Below, in pieces: positions 8,389 through 14,882 of a DNA stretch of 15,009 bases. The DNA lies in contig JBOHRE010000081.1 in assembly GCA_050732635.1 (NCBI GenBank), positions 1 to 15,009 on the forward strand, given 5' to 3'. The position numbers were made by a program, and so were the translations under genes. This stretch comes from JBOHRE01 sp050732635 (GTDB lineage: Bacteria; Gemmatimonadota; Gemmatimonadetes; Longimicrobiales; RSA9). The notes under the pieces are model-generated. The model had not been told where the DNA came from. It searched no databases and was given only the letters and a program-made list of their open reading frames with translations. Positions within the stretch are counted from its first letter, which is position 1. Every line of letters begins with the position of its first letter.

Positions 8389-9591
8389 ATGATCACGAGC
8401 AACCTGCCACCAGACGCCGGCGCAGAGCGAGGCCGGACCACGCCCGGCGCGTCACGGATCACGCGCGGCGCGTCACCGGTCACGCGCGACCTTCTGGACC
8501 TGCCGCGCGATCGAGTCGAGGCGCTGCTCGCCGAGCACTTCGCGGGCCGGGGTGTGGGCGCGTACCGGGTGCGGCAGGTGCTCGCGTGGCTCTATGAACG
8601 CGACGCGATTGCGTTCGCCGAGATGACCGACCTGTCGCGCGCTGAGCGCGACGCGCTGGCGGAGCGCTTCACGCTGACCGCGCCCGCGCTGGAGCGATCC
8701 TCGATCTCGTCGGATGGCACGGCCAAGCAGCTCTGGCGCATGGCGGACGGCGAGCTGCTGGAATCCGTGCTGATCCCGTCCGGCACCCGCCAGACGCTCT
8801 GCATCTCATCGCAGGCCGGCTGTGCCATGGCGTGCGTCTTCTGCGCCACCGGTTGGTCGGGCTACCGGCGCCAGCTCACGGCGGCCGAGATCGTGGCGCA
8901 GTACCGCGGCGCACGCCGCTGGTCACGGGAAAGCGGTCGTGGCGAGATCACGAACATCGTGTTCATGGGGATGGGTGAGCCGCTCGCCAACCTCGAGGCG
9001 CTGATGCCGGCGCTGACGCTGCTCAACGGCGCCTACGGCGTGGGCGCGCGGCGCATCACGGTATCGACTGTGGGAGTGGTACCGGGCATCCTCGAGCTGG
9101 CCGCGCGGCCGGAACAGTTCCGGCTGGCCGTGTCGCTGCACGCGCCGAACCACGAGCTCCGCCAGAAGCTGGTCCCGCTCGAGAAGAAGCATCCCCTGCC
9201 CCAGCTGATGGACGCGTTACGCCGCTTCGAGGCCGCTGGCGGGCGTCGCATCACCTTCGAATACACCCTGATCGATGGGATCAACGACGACCCCGTGCTT
9301 GCCGACGAGCTCGCCGATCTGGTGGGCGAGTTCTCCGCCCACATCAACCTGATTCCCTACAACCCGATCCCCGGCCCCGACTGGAAGCCCTCAGCCCCCG
9401 CGCGCATCCGAGCCTTCGCCCGCGTGCTCGACCGCCGCGGCGTCGCCGCAACGGTCCGCGCACCACGCGGCCGCGACATCGCCGCGGCCTGTGGCCAGCT
9501 CCGCGCCGAGCACGCGTCCCGCCCACCCAGACCCTACCTCGAGCTCACGAGTGGGCGAACCCGGGCCGGGCGCTCAGCGAGGACGGGGTGA
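8389..9591 (+). CDS. rlmN: 23S rRNA (adenine2503-C2)/tRNA (adenine37-C2)-methyltransferase, radical SAM
   Basis: RlmN is a radical-SAM enzyme that methylates C2 of A2503 in 23S rRNA, and of A37 in some tRNAs. The 400-residue product shows the iron-sulfur motif CAMACVFC (C145, C149, C152), the upstream conserved C138 in TLCISSQAGC, GMGEPLANLEAL (194-205) and SLHAPNHELRQKLVP (249-263). The late catalytic cysteine C368 lies in DIAAACGQL, with spacing like the E. coli C118/C355 pair. Residues 1-33 look like an added tail before the usual DLLDLPRDRVEALL start. They include a duplicated heptapeptide, and no other start codon lies in that stretch, so the ATG at 8389 is forced. There is no clear ribosome site. 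The last 18 bp overlap the convergent LytR_C gene. RlmN rather than Cfr is favoured by the intact motifs and chromosomal housekeeping setting. Confidence 0.96.
   Translation: MITSNLPPDAGAERGRTTPGASRITRGASPVTRDLLDLPRDRVEALLAEHFAGRGVGAYRVRQVLAWLYERDAIAFAEMTDLSRAERDALAERFTLTAPALERSSISSDGTAKQLWRMADGELLESVLIPSGTRQTLCISSQAGCAMACVFCATGWSGYRRQLTAAEIVAQYRGARRWSRESGRGEITNIVFMGMGEPLANLEALMPALTLLNGAYGVGARRITVSTVGVVPGILELAARPEQFRLAVSLHAPNHELRQKLVPLEKKHPLPQLMDALRRFEAAGGRRITFEYTLIDGINDDPVLADELADLVGEFSAHINLIPYNPIPGPDWKPSAPARIRAFARVLDRRGVAATVRAPRGRDIAAACGQLRAEHASRPPRPYLELTSGRTRAGRSARTG
8446..8487 (+). repeat. 21-bp in-frame tandem duplication inside rlmN
   Basis: Two adjacent 21-bp units (8446-8466 and 8467-8487) differ at only two positions and encode GASRITR then GASPVTR, residues 20-33 of RlmN. 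The unit length is a multiple of three, so the frame is kept. It lies in the non-conserved N-terminal extension, before the first family-typical residues. Confidence 0.9.
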
Positions 9592-10005
9592 CTCCGGCCA
9601 GTCGCGACCCAGGATCACGGTGACGTCGAGCACGGCGTCGGCATCCGGACGGGCGACGACACTGTCGATGCCGAGCGCGGCGGCGACGGCGAGCGCGGCG
9701 GCGGTGTCCGGGCCGCGTGCGAGCACGAGCGACGCTGCGCTGCCGCGCGGCGCATTGCCGTAGTAGACGACATCGAAGCCGGCATCGCGCAGCTGCGCGG
9801 TGATGGTGCGAGCGAGGGCGTCGCGGCCGGCGGCGTTGAGGACCTCGACACGGGTGCGCGCTTCGAGCGGGACGTCGGCCGGATCGAAGGGCGCAGCGGC
9901 GTCGCTCGAGGACTCATCGGCGTCGTCGCCCAGCACCAGCACGGCCGTGGCGAGTGCGCCGGCCAGTGCGATGAGCAGGGCGAGCAGCAGGATGCGGCGC
10001 AGCAC
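9574..10005 (-). CDS. Membrane-anchored LytR_C domain protein
   Basis: A 143-residue protein with an N-terminal membrane anchor or uncleaved signal (RRILLLALLIALAGALATAVLVL), a short acidic linker (about 27-45), and one LytR_C domain (about 51-136). The domain shows RVEVLNAAGRDALARTITAQ, GFDVVYYGNA, and an end in VTVILGRDW, where these domains keep a VILG-like strand. LytR_C normally forms the C-terminal part of LytR-CpsA-Psr proteins, which attach polymers to the cell wall. The catalytic LCP domain is absent here, so an enzymatic role is unlikely and the actual role is unknown. The start is GTG at 10005, three bases after the yqeK stop. The yqeK-LytR_C pairing is familiar from other bacteria, where nadD and rsfS are usually close; neither is in this window. 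Confidence 0.8.
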   Translation of the reverse strand: MLRRILLLALLIALAGALATAVLVLGDDADESSSDAAAPFDPADVPLEARTRVEVLNAAGRDALARTITAQLRDAGFDVVYYGNAPRGSAASLVLARGPDTAAALAVAAALGIDSVVARPDADAVLDVTVILGRDWPESPRPR

Positions 10006-10008
10006 GGC

Positions 10009-10590
10009 TCAGTCGGTCCCGTCCAGGAGTGCATTCCAGAAGCGAACGCTCTCGGGGCGCAGCGGCCTGCGGTCCTGGATCTGGCGGGCGAGCCGGCGGG
10101 CGGCGACGTCGCGGAGCACCTCGGCCTGGTCGTCGGGCATGCGCGCGCGCTGGGCAGCGGTCCAGTCGGCGTCGTGGGTGCGGCCGGGCTCGAGGAAGTC
10201 GGCGAGGTAGAGCGCGCGGCCGAGGCCGGTGAGCTGCACATGGCCGATCGTGTGGTAGGTGATCGCGTCGAGCAGCTCGGCATCATCGACGCCGTCGCGG
10301 CGCAGGCGCGCGGCCGCGGCGGGGCCGTGTAGCAGCCGGCGATCCAGGTCCGCCAGCGCGGGTGGCACGAGCGGCCGCAGCGTTTCCGGGTCCGCGTCGC
10401 GCAACGCGTCATGAAGGTAGCCAGCGGCGCTCCAGCGCGTTACGTGCTCGTGCGGCAACGCGAGCTGCAGCGCCCACTCGCGCATGAGCGCGGCGACGCG
10501 CGCGATGTGCGCTCGACGCTTCTCGCTCACGACCGCCCATCGCGGCAGCTCGCCCCGAGCAGCCCGCTCAATCGTATCCGCGACGGACAT
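10009..10590 (-). CDS. yqeK: YqeK-like HD-domain hydrolase (diadenosine tetraphosphatase family)
   Basis: YqeK proteins are HD-domain enzymes shown in Gram-positive species to cleave diadenosine tetraphosphate symmetrically to ADP. The 193-residue product carries the family signatures: H28 in RRAHIARV, the HD pair H60-D61 in GYLHDALRD, H89 in LLHGPAAAARL, H113 in ITYHTIGH, and D131 in ALYLADFLEPGR. All expected metal ligands are therefore present. The ATG at 10590 has GGAG four bases upstream and lies 23 bp inside the end of the GlmU-like gene, pointing to translational coupling. Whether this homologue hydrolyses Ap4A is inferred from family membership. Confidence 0.9.
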   Translation of the reverse strand: MSVADTIERAARGELPRWAVVSEKRRAHIARVAALMREWALQLALPHEHVTRWSAAGYLHDALRDADPETLRPLVPPALADLDRRLLHGPAAAARLRRDGVDDAELLDAITYHTIGHVQLTGLGRALYLADFLEPGRTHDADWTAAQRARMPDDQAEVLRDVAARRLARQIQDRRPLRPESVRFWNALLDGTD

Positions 10591-11407
10591 ACGGCTCCAG
10601 GACGGCGCGATTCCGCAACGCAGTGTTCACCACGAAATTCCAACCCTTCAGCTCGACGCCGTTGCCGAGCCGGCTGTCGATGATGCGGCAACCGGGGCCG
10701 ATCACGCATTCGCGGCCGATCGTCGTCTCGCCTTCCAGCACGACGCCGGGGTAGACCAACGTATCGGCGCCGATCGTCACGCCCACATCCACCATGGCCG
10801 TCTCGGGCAGCAGGAAGCTGACGCCTCCCTGCATGAGGCGCGAGACGGTACGGTCACGCACCAGCACACCGGCACGGGCCAGACCTTCGCGATCGCGGAC
10901 CAGAAAGGCGTCCGGCGGTGCCGGAGCGATCACGTGGCAGTCGGCGACGAGCGCGGCCAGGTCGGGACCCGTGCGCGCGCGTTGAACCAGGGCATCGCGC
11001 TCGAGCCAGACGGCCACCGGCTCGCCCGCCGCATCGACCAGCGCGCGCTGCGGCGGCCCCTCGACGAGCTGGTGAAGCGACGCGCCCAGCGCGGCCGCGG
11101 CCGCATCCAGGATGAGCACACCTTGGACGGATGGGTGCAGCCGTTCGCTCACCCGTACGGCCCAGCCGATGCCGCGCGCGGGGAAGATCGTCTCGACGCG
11201 CACGTGCTCGAGCGCCGGCGGCAGCGACGTGTCACCGGAGACCAGCAGCGTCTGGAGCGGCCGCGGATTCAAGGCAGCGATGCTGTCGAGCACATGCCAG
11301 GCCAGCGGTCGGCCGGCGAGCGGATGCAGGTAGGTCGCCAAGCGCGAGTTCAGGTCGTCGTCGGACGCGCGCCGGAGCGCGAGGGCGACGGCGGACCAAC
11401 GGCTCAT
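10568..11407 (-). CDS. GlmU-derived protein lacking both catalytic signatures
   Basis: A 279-residue protein whose layout follows GlmU, the bifunctional enzyme making UDP-GlcNAc. Residues 1-165 correspond to the nucleotidyltransferase half: LHPLAGRPLAWHVLDSI (27-43) matches the usual LHxLaGkPmxxHVxd block. The nucleotide-binding loop LAAGxGTRM is missing, replaced by ALALRRASDDDLNSRLATY. The later GTGHA and GDxPL motifs are also not recognisable. Residues 170-195 match the GlmU linker (VRDREGLARAGVLVRDRTVS). Residues 196-270 form a left-handed beta-helix (IGADTLVYPGVVLEGETTIG, CVIGPGCRIIDSRLGNGVEL). It ends at EPYVRRGYD, where GlmU would continue through GPFAxLRPG into its acetyltransferase site. 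The ATG at 11407 has AGGG six bases upstream; a GTG one codon earlier is less well spaced. It sits 8 bp after panC and overlaps yqeK. Function unknown. Confidence 0.75.
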   Translation of the reverse strand: MSRWSAVALALRRASDDDLNSRLATYLHPLAGRPLAWHVLDSIAALNPRPLQTLLVSGDTSLPPALEHVRVETIFPARGIGWAVRVSERLHPSVQGVLILDAAAAALGASLHQLVEGPPQRALVDAAGEPVAVWLERDALVQRARTGPDLAALVADCHVIAPAPPDAFLVRDREGLARAGVLVRDRTVSRLMQGGVSFLLPETAMVDVGVTIGADTLVYPGVVLEGETTIGRECVIGPGCRIIDSRLGNGVELKGWNFVVNTALRNRAVLEPYVRRGYD

Positions 11408-11415
11408 CACGATCC

Positions 11416-12255
11416 CTAGTCGAGAACGATGTTGTCGATCAGACGCGTGCGTCCAATGTGGGCCGCGAGCGCGACAACGTTCCCGCTCCGCGCCATGCGC
11501 ACGGGCTCGAGCGTCTCGGGATCGACGATCTCGATGTATTGTGGCTCGATACCGCCGGCGATCTCGCGGCGTACCATGCCGCGCAGCCGAACCGGGTCGC
11601 GCTCACCGGCCCGAAACGCATCACGCGCCCGCTGCAGCCCGCGGTGCAACGACACGGCGCGAGTCCGCTGATCGAAATCGAGGTAGGCGTTGCGCGAGCT
11701 CATGGCCAGGCCATCCTCCTCGCGGATGATCGGCGCGACGTCGATGGCCACCGGCATGTCGAGGTCGCGCACCATCCGCCGCACCAGCACGGTCTGCTGA
11801 AAGTCCTTCTGGCCGAAGACGGCGGTATCCGGCTGAACGAGATTGAACAGCTTCGCGACGACGGTGAGCATGCCCTCGAAATGTCCGGGTCGGTAAGCCC
11901 CGCAAAGCCGCTCGGCCAGCACACCGGGGCTCACGCGTACCAGCGGATCGCCGGATGGGTACAGCTCGCTCTGCTCCGGTGCGAACATCACGTCGACGCC
12001 GCGACGCTCGAGCAGGCCGGCGTCGCGGACCAGGTTCCGCGGATAGCGCTCGAAGTCCTCGTCGGGTCCGAACTGCAGCGGGTTGACGAAGACCGAGACG
12101 ACGACGCAGTCGGCCGCGGCGCGGGCGCGGTCGACAAGCGTGAGGTGCCCTTCGTGCAGGTATCCCATGGTCGGCACCAGAGCGATCCGCGCCCGCTGCG
12201 CACGCGCGGCCGCCAGCTCGGCGCGCAGGTCTGCCACATGCTCCAGCCGCTTCAC
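11416..12255 (-). CDS. panC: Pantothenate synthetase (pantoate--beta-alanine ligase)
   Basis: PanC joins pantoate and beta-alanine using ATP, the last step to pantothenate and coenzyme A. The 279-residue product is of normal length. It shows LVPTMGYLHEGH (27-37, HxGH at H34-H37), SVFVNPLQFGPDEDFERYPR (54-73), YRPGHFEGMLTVVAKLFNLV (121-140), FGQKDFQQ (147-154) and the KMSKS-like DGLAMSSRNAYL (181-192). The GTG at 12255 overlaps the panB stop as GTGA and gives the expected N-terminus (VKRLEHVADLRAEL). The reading frame stays open a further 300 bp upstream, but that part is a shadow of panB and looks like Arg/Ala-rich nonsense. Confidence 0.97.
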   Translation of the reverse strand: MKRLEHVADLRAELAAARAQRARIALVPTMGYLHEGHLTLVDRARAAADCVVVSVFVNPLQFGPDEDFERYPRNLVRDAGLLERRGVDVMFAPEQSELYPSGDPLVRVSPGVLAERLCGAYRPGHFEGMLTVVAKLFNLVQPDTAVFGQKDFQQTVLVRRMVRDLDMPVAIDVAPIIREEDGLAMSSRNAYLDFDQRTRAVSLHRGLQRARDAFRAGERDPVRLRGMVRREIAGGIEPQYIEIVDPETLEPVRMARSGNVVALAAHIGRTRLIDNIVLD

Positions 12256-13079
12256 TCGAAGCGGTGCTCCGGTCCAGGGTACTCGCCGCGCCGCACCGCG
12301 TCGGCGTAGCCGCTCACTCCCGCGCGCGTCGCCTGTGCCAGCTCGGCGAAGCGGCGCAGGAACTTCGGCTGGAACGTATCGTTCAGCCCCAGCAGATCGT
12401 AAAGCACCAGCACCTGTCCATCCGTGCGCTCGCCGGCGCCGATCCCGATCGTCGGAATACGCAGTTCGCGCGTGATGCGCTCGGCCAGCGTGGCCGGCAG
12501 CAGCTCGAGCACGACGGCGAAGCAGCCGGCCTGCTCGAGACGGCGCGCCTGGCACAGCAGGTCTTCGGCACGCGCATCGTCACGCCCCTGCACACGCGGG
12601 CCGCTGAGCGCATGCACGGACTGCGGCGTGAAGCCGACATGGCCCATGACCGGAATGCCGATGCGGACGAGCGCGGCGATGTGCTCGGCGGTACGCTCGT
12701 CGCCGCATTCCAGCTTGATGGCCTCGGCGCCCGTCTCCTTCAGCACCCGACCGGCATTGCGCACCGTCTCCTCGATCGAAACCTGGAAGGAGAGGAAGGG
12801 CATGTCCATGACGAGCAGCGCTCGCTCCACGCCACGACGCACGGCGCGCGTGTGATGGATCATCTCATCGAGCGTGACCGGCAGCGTCGAGTCGTAGCCC
12901 AACACGACCTGACCGAGAGAATCGCCCACCAGGACGATATCGACATCACACTGATCGACGAGGCGTGCGAACAGGAAGTCGTAGGCCGTCACCGCGACGA
13001 TGCGCGAGCCGGCCCGCTTCATCTCCAGCAGATCGCGGATGCGCCTGCGGCGCTCGGGACCCGCGCGCTCCGTACTCAT
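12252..13079 (-). CDS. panB: 3-methyl-2-oxobutanoate hydroxymethyltransferase (ketopantoate hydroxymethyltransferase)
   Basis: PanB adds a hydroxymethyl group from methylene-tetrahydrofolate to alpha-ketoisovalerate, the first committed step to pantothenate. The 275-residue product has AVTAYDF (29-35), VGDSLGQVVLGYDSTLPVTL (51-70), MDMPF (91-95), GHVGFTPQ (146-153) and TIGIGAG (210-216). Expected magnesium and catalytic residues are present: D53, D92, E124 and E192. One oddity is KLECG at 122-126, where the family usually has KxEGG. The ATG has GGAGG seven bases upstream. It is the first gene of the panB-panC-glmU-like-yqeK-lytR_C operon, with a good promoter about 80 bp upstream. panD (beta-alanine supply) and panE/ilvC (ketopantoate reduction) are not in the window. 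Confidence 0.98.
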   Translation of the reverse strand: MSTERAGPERRRRIRDLLEMKRAGSRIVAVTAYDFLFARLVDQCDVDIVLVGDSLGQVVLGYDSTLPVTLDEMIHHTRAVRRGVERALLVMDMPFLSFQVSIEETVRNAGRVLKETGAEAIKLECGDERTAEHIAALVRIGIPVMGHVGFTPQSVHALSGPRVQGRDDARAEDLLCQARRLEQAGCFAVVLELLPATLAERITRELRIPTIGIGAGERTDGQVLVLYDLLGLNDTFQPKFLRRFAELAQATRAGVSGYADAVRRGEYPGPEHRFE

Positions 13080-13156
13080 CCCACCGCCTCCAGGGCCCGC
13101 CGTCGGGTCGCGGAACTCCGCCTGGCTTCACGCCACACGCGGTTGACGCCGGGCAA

Positions 13157-13185
13157 AAGCTAGGCGCAGCTTCAATATGTGTCAA
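13157..13185 (-). promoter_or_regulatory. Predicted sigma70-type promoter of the panBC operon
   Basis: On the minus strand there is a perfect -35 box TTGACA (13185-13180), a 17-bp spacer, and a -10 box TAGCTT (13162-13157, 3 of 6 matches). Transcription would begin near 13150, leaving a leader of about 70 nt before panB. The -35 box lies inside the first codons of the divergent NFACT gene. Confidence 0.5.
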
Positions 13186-14807
13186 ACAGGATTCGCTACG
13201 ATTCGCTGCTGGTCCACCACCTGGCGCACGAGCTGGATGCACGGCTTCGCGGCCGCGTGCCGCGGCGATTGCGGCTCGAGCGCGCACAGCGTCGCGCCGC
13301 GCTCGAGCTGGATTGTGAGGCGCTACTCATCGAGCTGCACCCGCAGCGCGGCGTGCTGCGTTTCGGGTCTCCGCCCGCCGACGCGATCGCACTCGAGCTG
13401 CCCGGCCGCGCGCGTATCGTTGGCGTCAGCTCGCCCGCCGACGAACGGCTGCTCCTGATCGGCGTGCGCGGCGCACCGCGTCGCATCGCCACGATCGTGA
13501 TCGAGCTGCTGGGCAACCAGTGGAACCTGCTCGCCCTCGACGCGCACGACCGGATCACGGCAGTCCTGCGCCCACGCGCGGCCGGCGGTCGCGCCCTCCG
13601 TGTCGGTGTGGCGTACGCGGCGCCGCCCTCGACCGAGCGCGTGGGTGCAGACGCGCCGCTATCCCGAGAGGAATGGATGAAGCTGCTGGGCGACGTCGCC
13701 CCCGCCGCGCGCGAGGCGACGCTGATCCGGCGCGTCGCCTACACCAGCCCGCTGAACGCGGCGGCGATCCTGGGCGACGCCGCCCTGCCCGGCACCACGC
13801 CCGCCGCCGACAGCGACGCGCTGCGCGCGTCGCACGCGCGATACATCTCCGTGGTTCCGCCTGCGGCGCCGAGGCCGGTCGTGCTCCGTGCCGGCCCGGC
13901 GCTGCAGCCCTACCCGCTGCCGCTGCCCGGCACCGCCGCCGAGCCGCGCGAGTCGCTGCTCGCCGCGCTGGCAGAGGCGACCGGGGACGCTGTCGTGGTG
14001 ACCGCGCGCAGCGTGTCGCCCGAGCTGCTCGAGCGCGCACGGCGCTTGGCCGAGCGACTGCGCCGCCGCACTCGGCGGCTGCGCGCCGAGCTGGCGGATG
14101 CGGCACCCGAAGCGGCCGCATTGCGGCGTGCGGCCGACCTCCTGCTCGCGCAGGCGCATGCGGTGCCTCGTGGCAATGACACGGTCGAGCTGGACGACTT
14201 CGCCGGCGGCACGCTCGAGGTGCGCCTGGATCCGGCATTGAGCGCGGTCGACAACGCCCAGCAGATCTACGCCCGGGCACGCAAGCGGGAGGGCGCGGCC
14301 GAGCGCCTGCCTCGGCTGACGGCAGCGCTCGCGCAACGGCTCCAGGAGCTGACGACGCTGATCTCGTCGGCCGAGAGCGGAAACGATGTGGGCGACGCGC
14401 TGCTCGCGCTGCTGCCGGCGCAGGCGGACGCAGCTCGCGGCCCGGATGCGCCGTCGGCGCCATTCGCGCGCTACCGCACCTCTGGCGGGCTGGAGGTGCG
14501 CGTCGGCCGCAGCGCGCGAGGCAATGATGAGCTCACCTTCCACCACTCGGCGCCGAACGACATCTGGCTGCACGCGCGCGCGGTGGCCGGCGCGCACGTG
14601 ATCCTGCGTTGGGGCCGCACCGCTGAGAATCCGCCCGCCCGGGACCTGGCCGAGGCTGCAATGCTCGCCGCGCGCAAGAGCCGCGCGCGCACATCGGGCA
14701 CCGTGGCCGTCGATTGGACGCGTCGCAAGTACGTGCGCAAGCCCCGCAAGGCTCGGCCGGGCGCGGTCATCATCGAGCGGGCGCGCACCCTCTTCGTGCA
14801 GCTGTAA
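13179..14807 (+). CDS. NFACT family protein (Rqc2/RqcH-like ribosome quality control factor), divergent
   Basis: NFACT proteins such as RqcH bind obstructed 50S subunits and direct C-terminal alanine tailing of stalled peptides. This one has 542 residues. An NFACT-N-like region comes first (SLLVHHLAHELDARLRGR, then VIELLGNQWNLLALD at about 108-122), followed by a short helical segment (about 160-205) and a helical coiled-coil-prone middle (about 260-410). The C-terminal NFACT-R domain (about 428-540) is clear: GGLEVRVGRSARGNDELTFH, DIWLHARAVAGAHVIL, then KYVRKPRKARPGAVIIERART. The N-terminal part is shorter than in Bacillus RqcH. The usual LRKHLEGG helix is not recognisable, and the DR motif region reads ADERLLLIGV. 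I chose the GTG at 13179 because it preserves the SLLVHHL start; there is no convincing ribosome site. RqcH-type tailing activity is therefore uncertain. Confidence 0.85.
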   Translation: MSNRIRYDSLLVHHLAHELDARLRGRVPRRLRLERAQRRAALELDCEALLIELHPQRGVLRFGSPPADAIALELPGRARIVGVSSPADERLLLIGVRGAPRRIATIVIELLGNQWNLLALDAHDRITAVLRPRAAGGRALRVGVAYAAPPSTERVGADAPLSREEWMKLLGDVAPAAREATLIRRVAYTSPLNAAAILGDAALPGTTPAADSDALRASHARYISVVPPAAPRPVVLRAGPALQPYPLPLPGTAAEPRESLLAALAEATGDAVVVTARSVSPELLERARRLAERLRRRTRRLRAELADAAPEAAALRRAADLLLAQAHAVPRGNDTVELDDFAGGTLEVRLDPALSAVDNAQQIYARARKREGAAERLPRLTAALAQRLQELTTLISSAESGNDVGDALLALLPAQADAARGPDAPSAPFARYRTSGGLEVRVGRSARGNDELTFHHSAPNDIWLHARAVAGAHVILRWGRTAENPPARDLAEAAMLAARKSRARTSGTVAVDWTRRKYVRKPRKARPGAVIIERARTLFVQL

Positions 14808-14860
14808 CCGCAGAGAACGCAGAGGACGCGGCGACCAAGACGCAGAGGACCGCAGAGAAA
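14808..14860. repeat. CGCAGAG repeat cluster between the NFACT gene and the insertion sequence
   Basis: Four copies of CGCAGAGAA or CGCAGAGGA begin at 14809, 14818, 14841 and 14851, arranged as two pairs around a 14-bp spacer. It directly follows the NFACT stop codon. On the other strand the cluster reads as alternating TCTCTGCG/CCTCTGCG, a style of intergenic repeat I recognise from several bacterial groups. No coding role or terminator hairpin is apparent. Confidence 0.75.
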
Positions 14861-14882
14861 ACAAACAGAAAATTAGTTGGGG

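Noticed and set aside
12256..12555. A 100-codon N-terminal extension of panC
   Set aside because: It overlaps panB completely in another frame and reads as Arg/Ala-rich nonsense. The GTG at 12255 gives the normal PanC start and a 4-bp coupling overlap.
13143..13148. TTGACG as the -35 box of the NFACT gene
   Set aside because: At 15-19 bp spacing there is no sequence resembling a -10 box.
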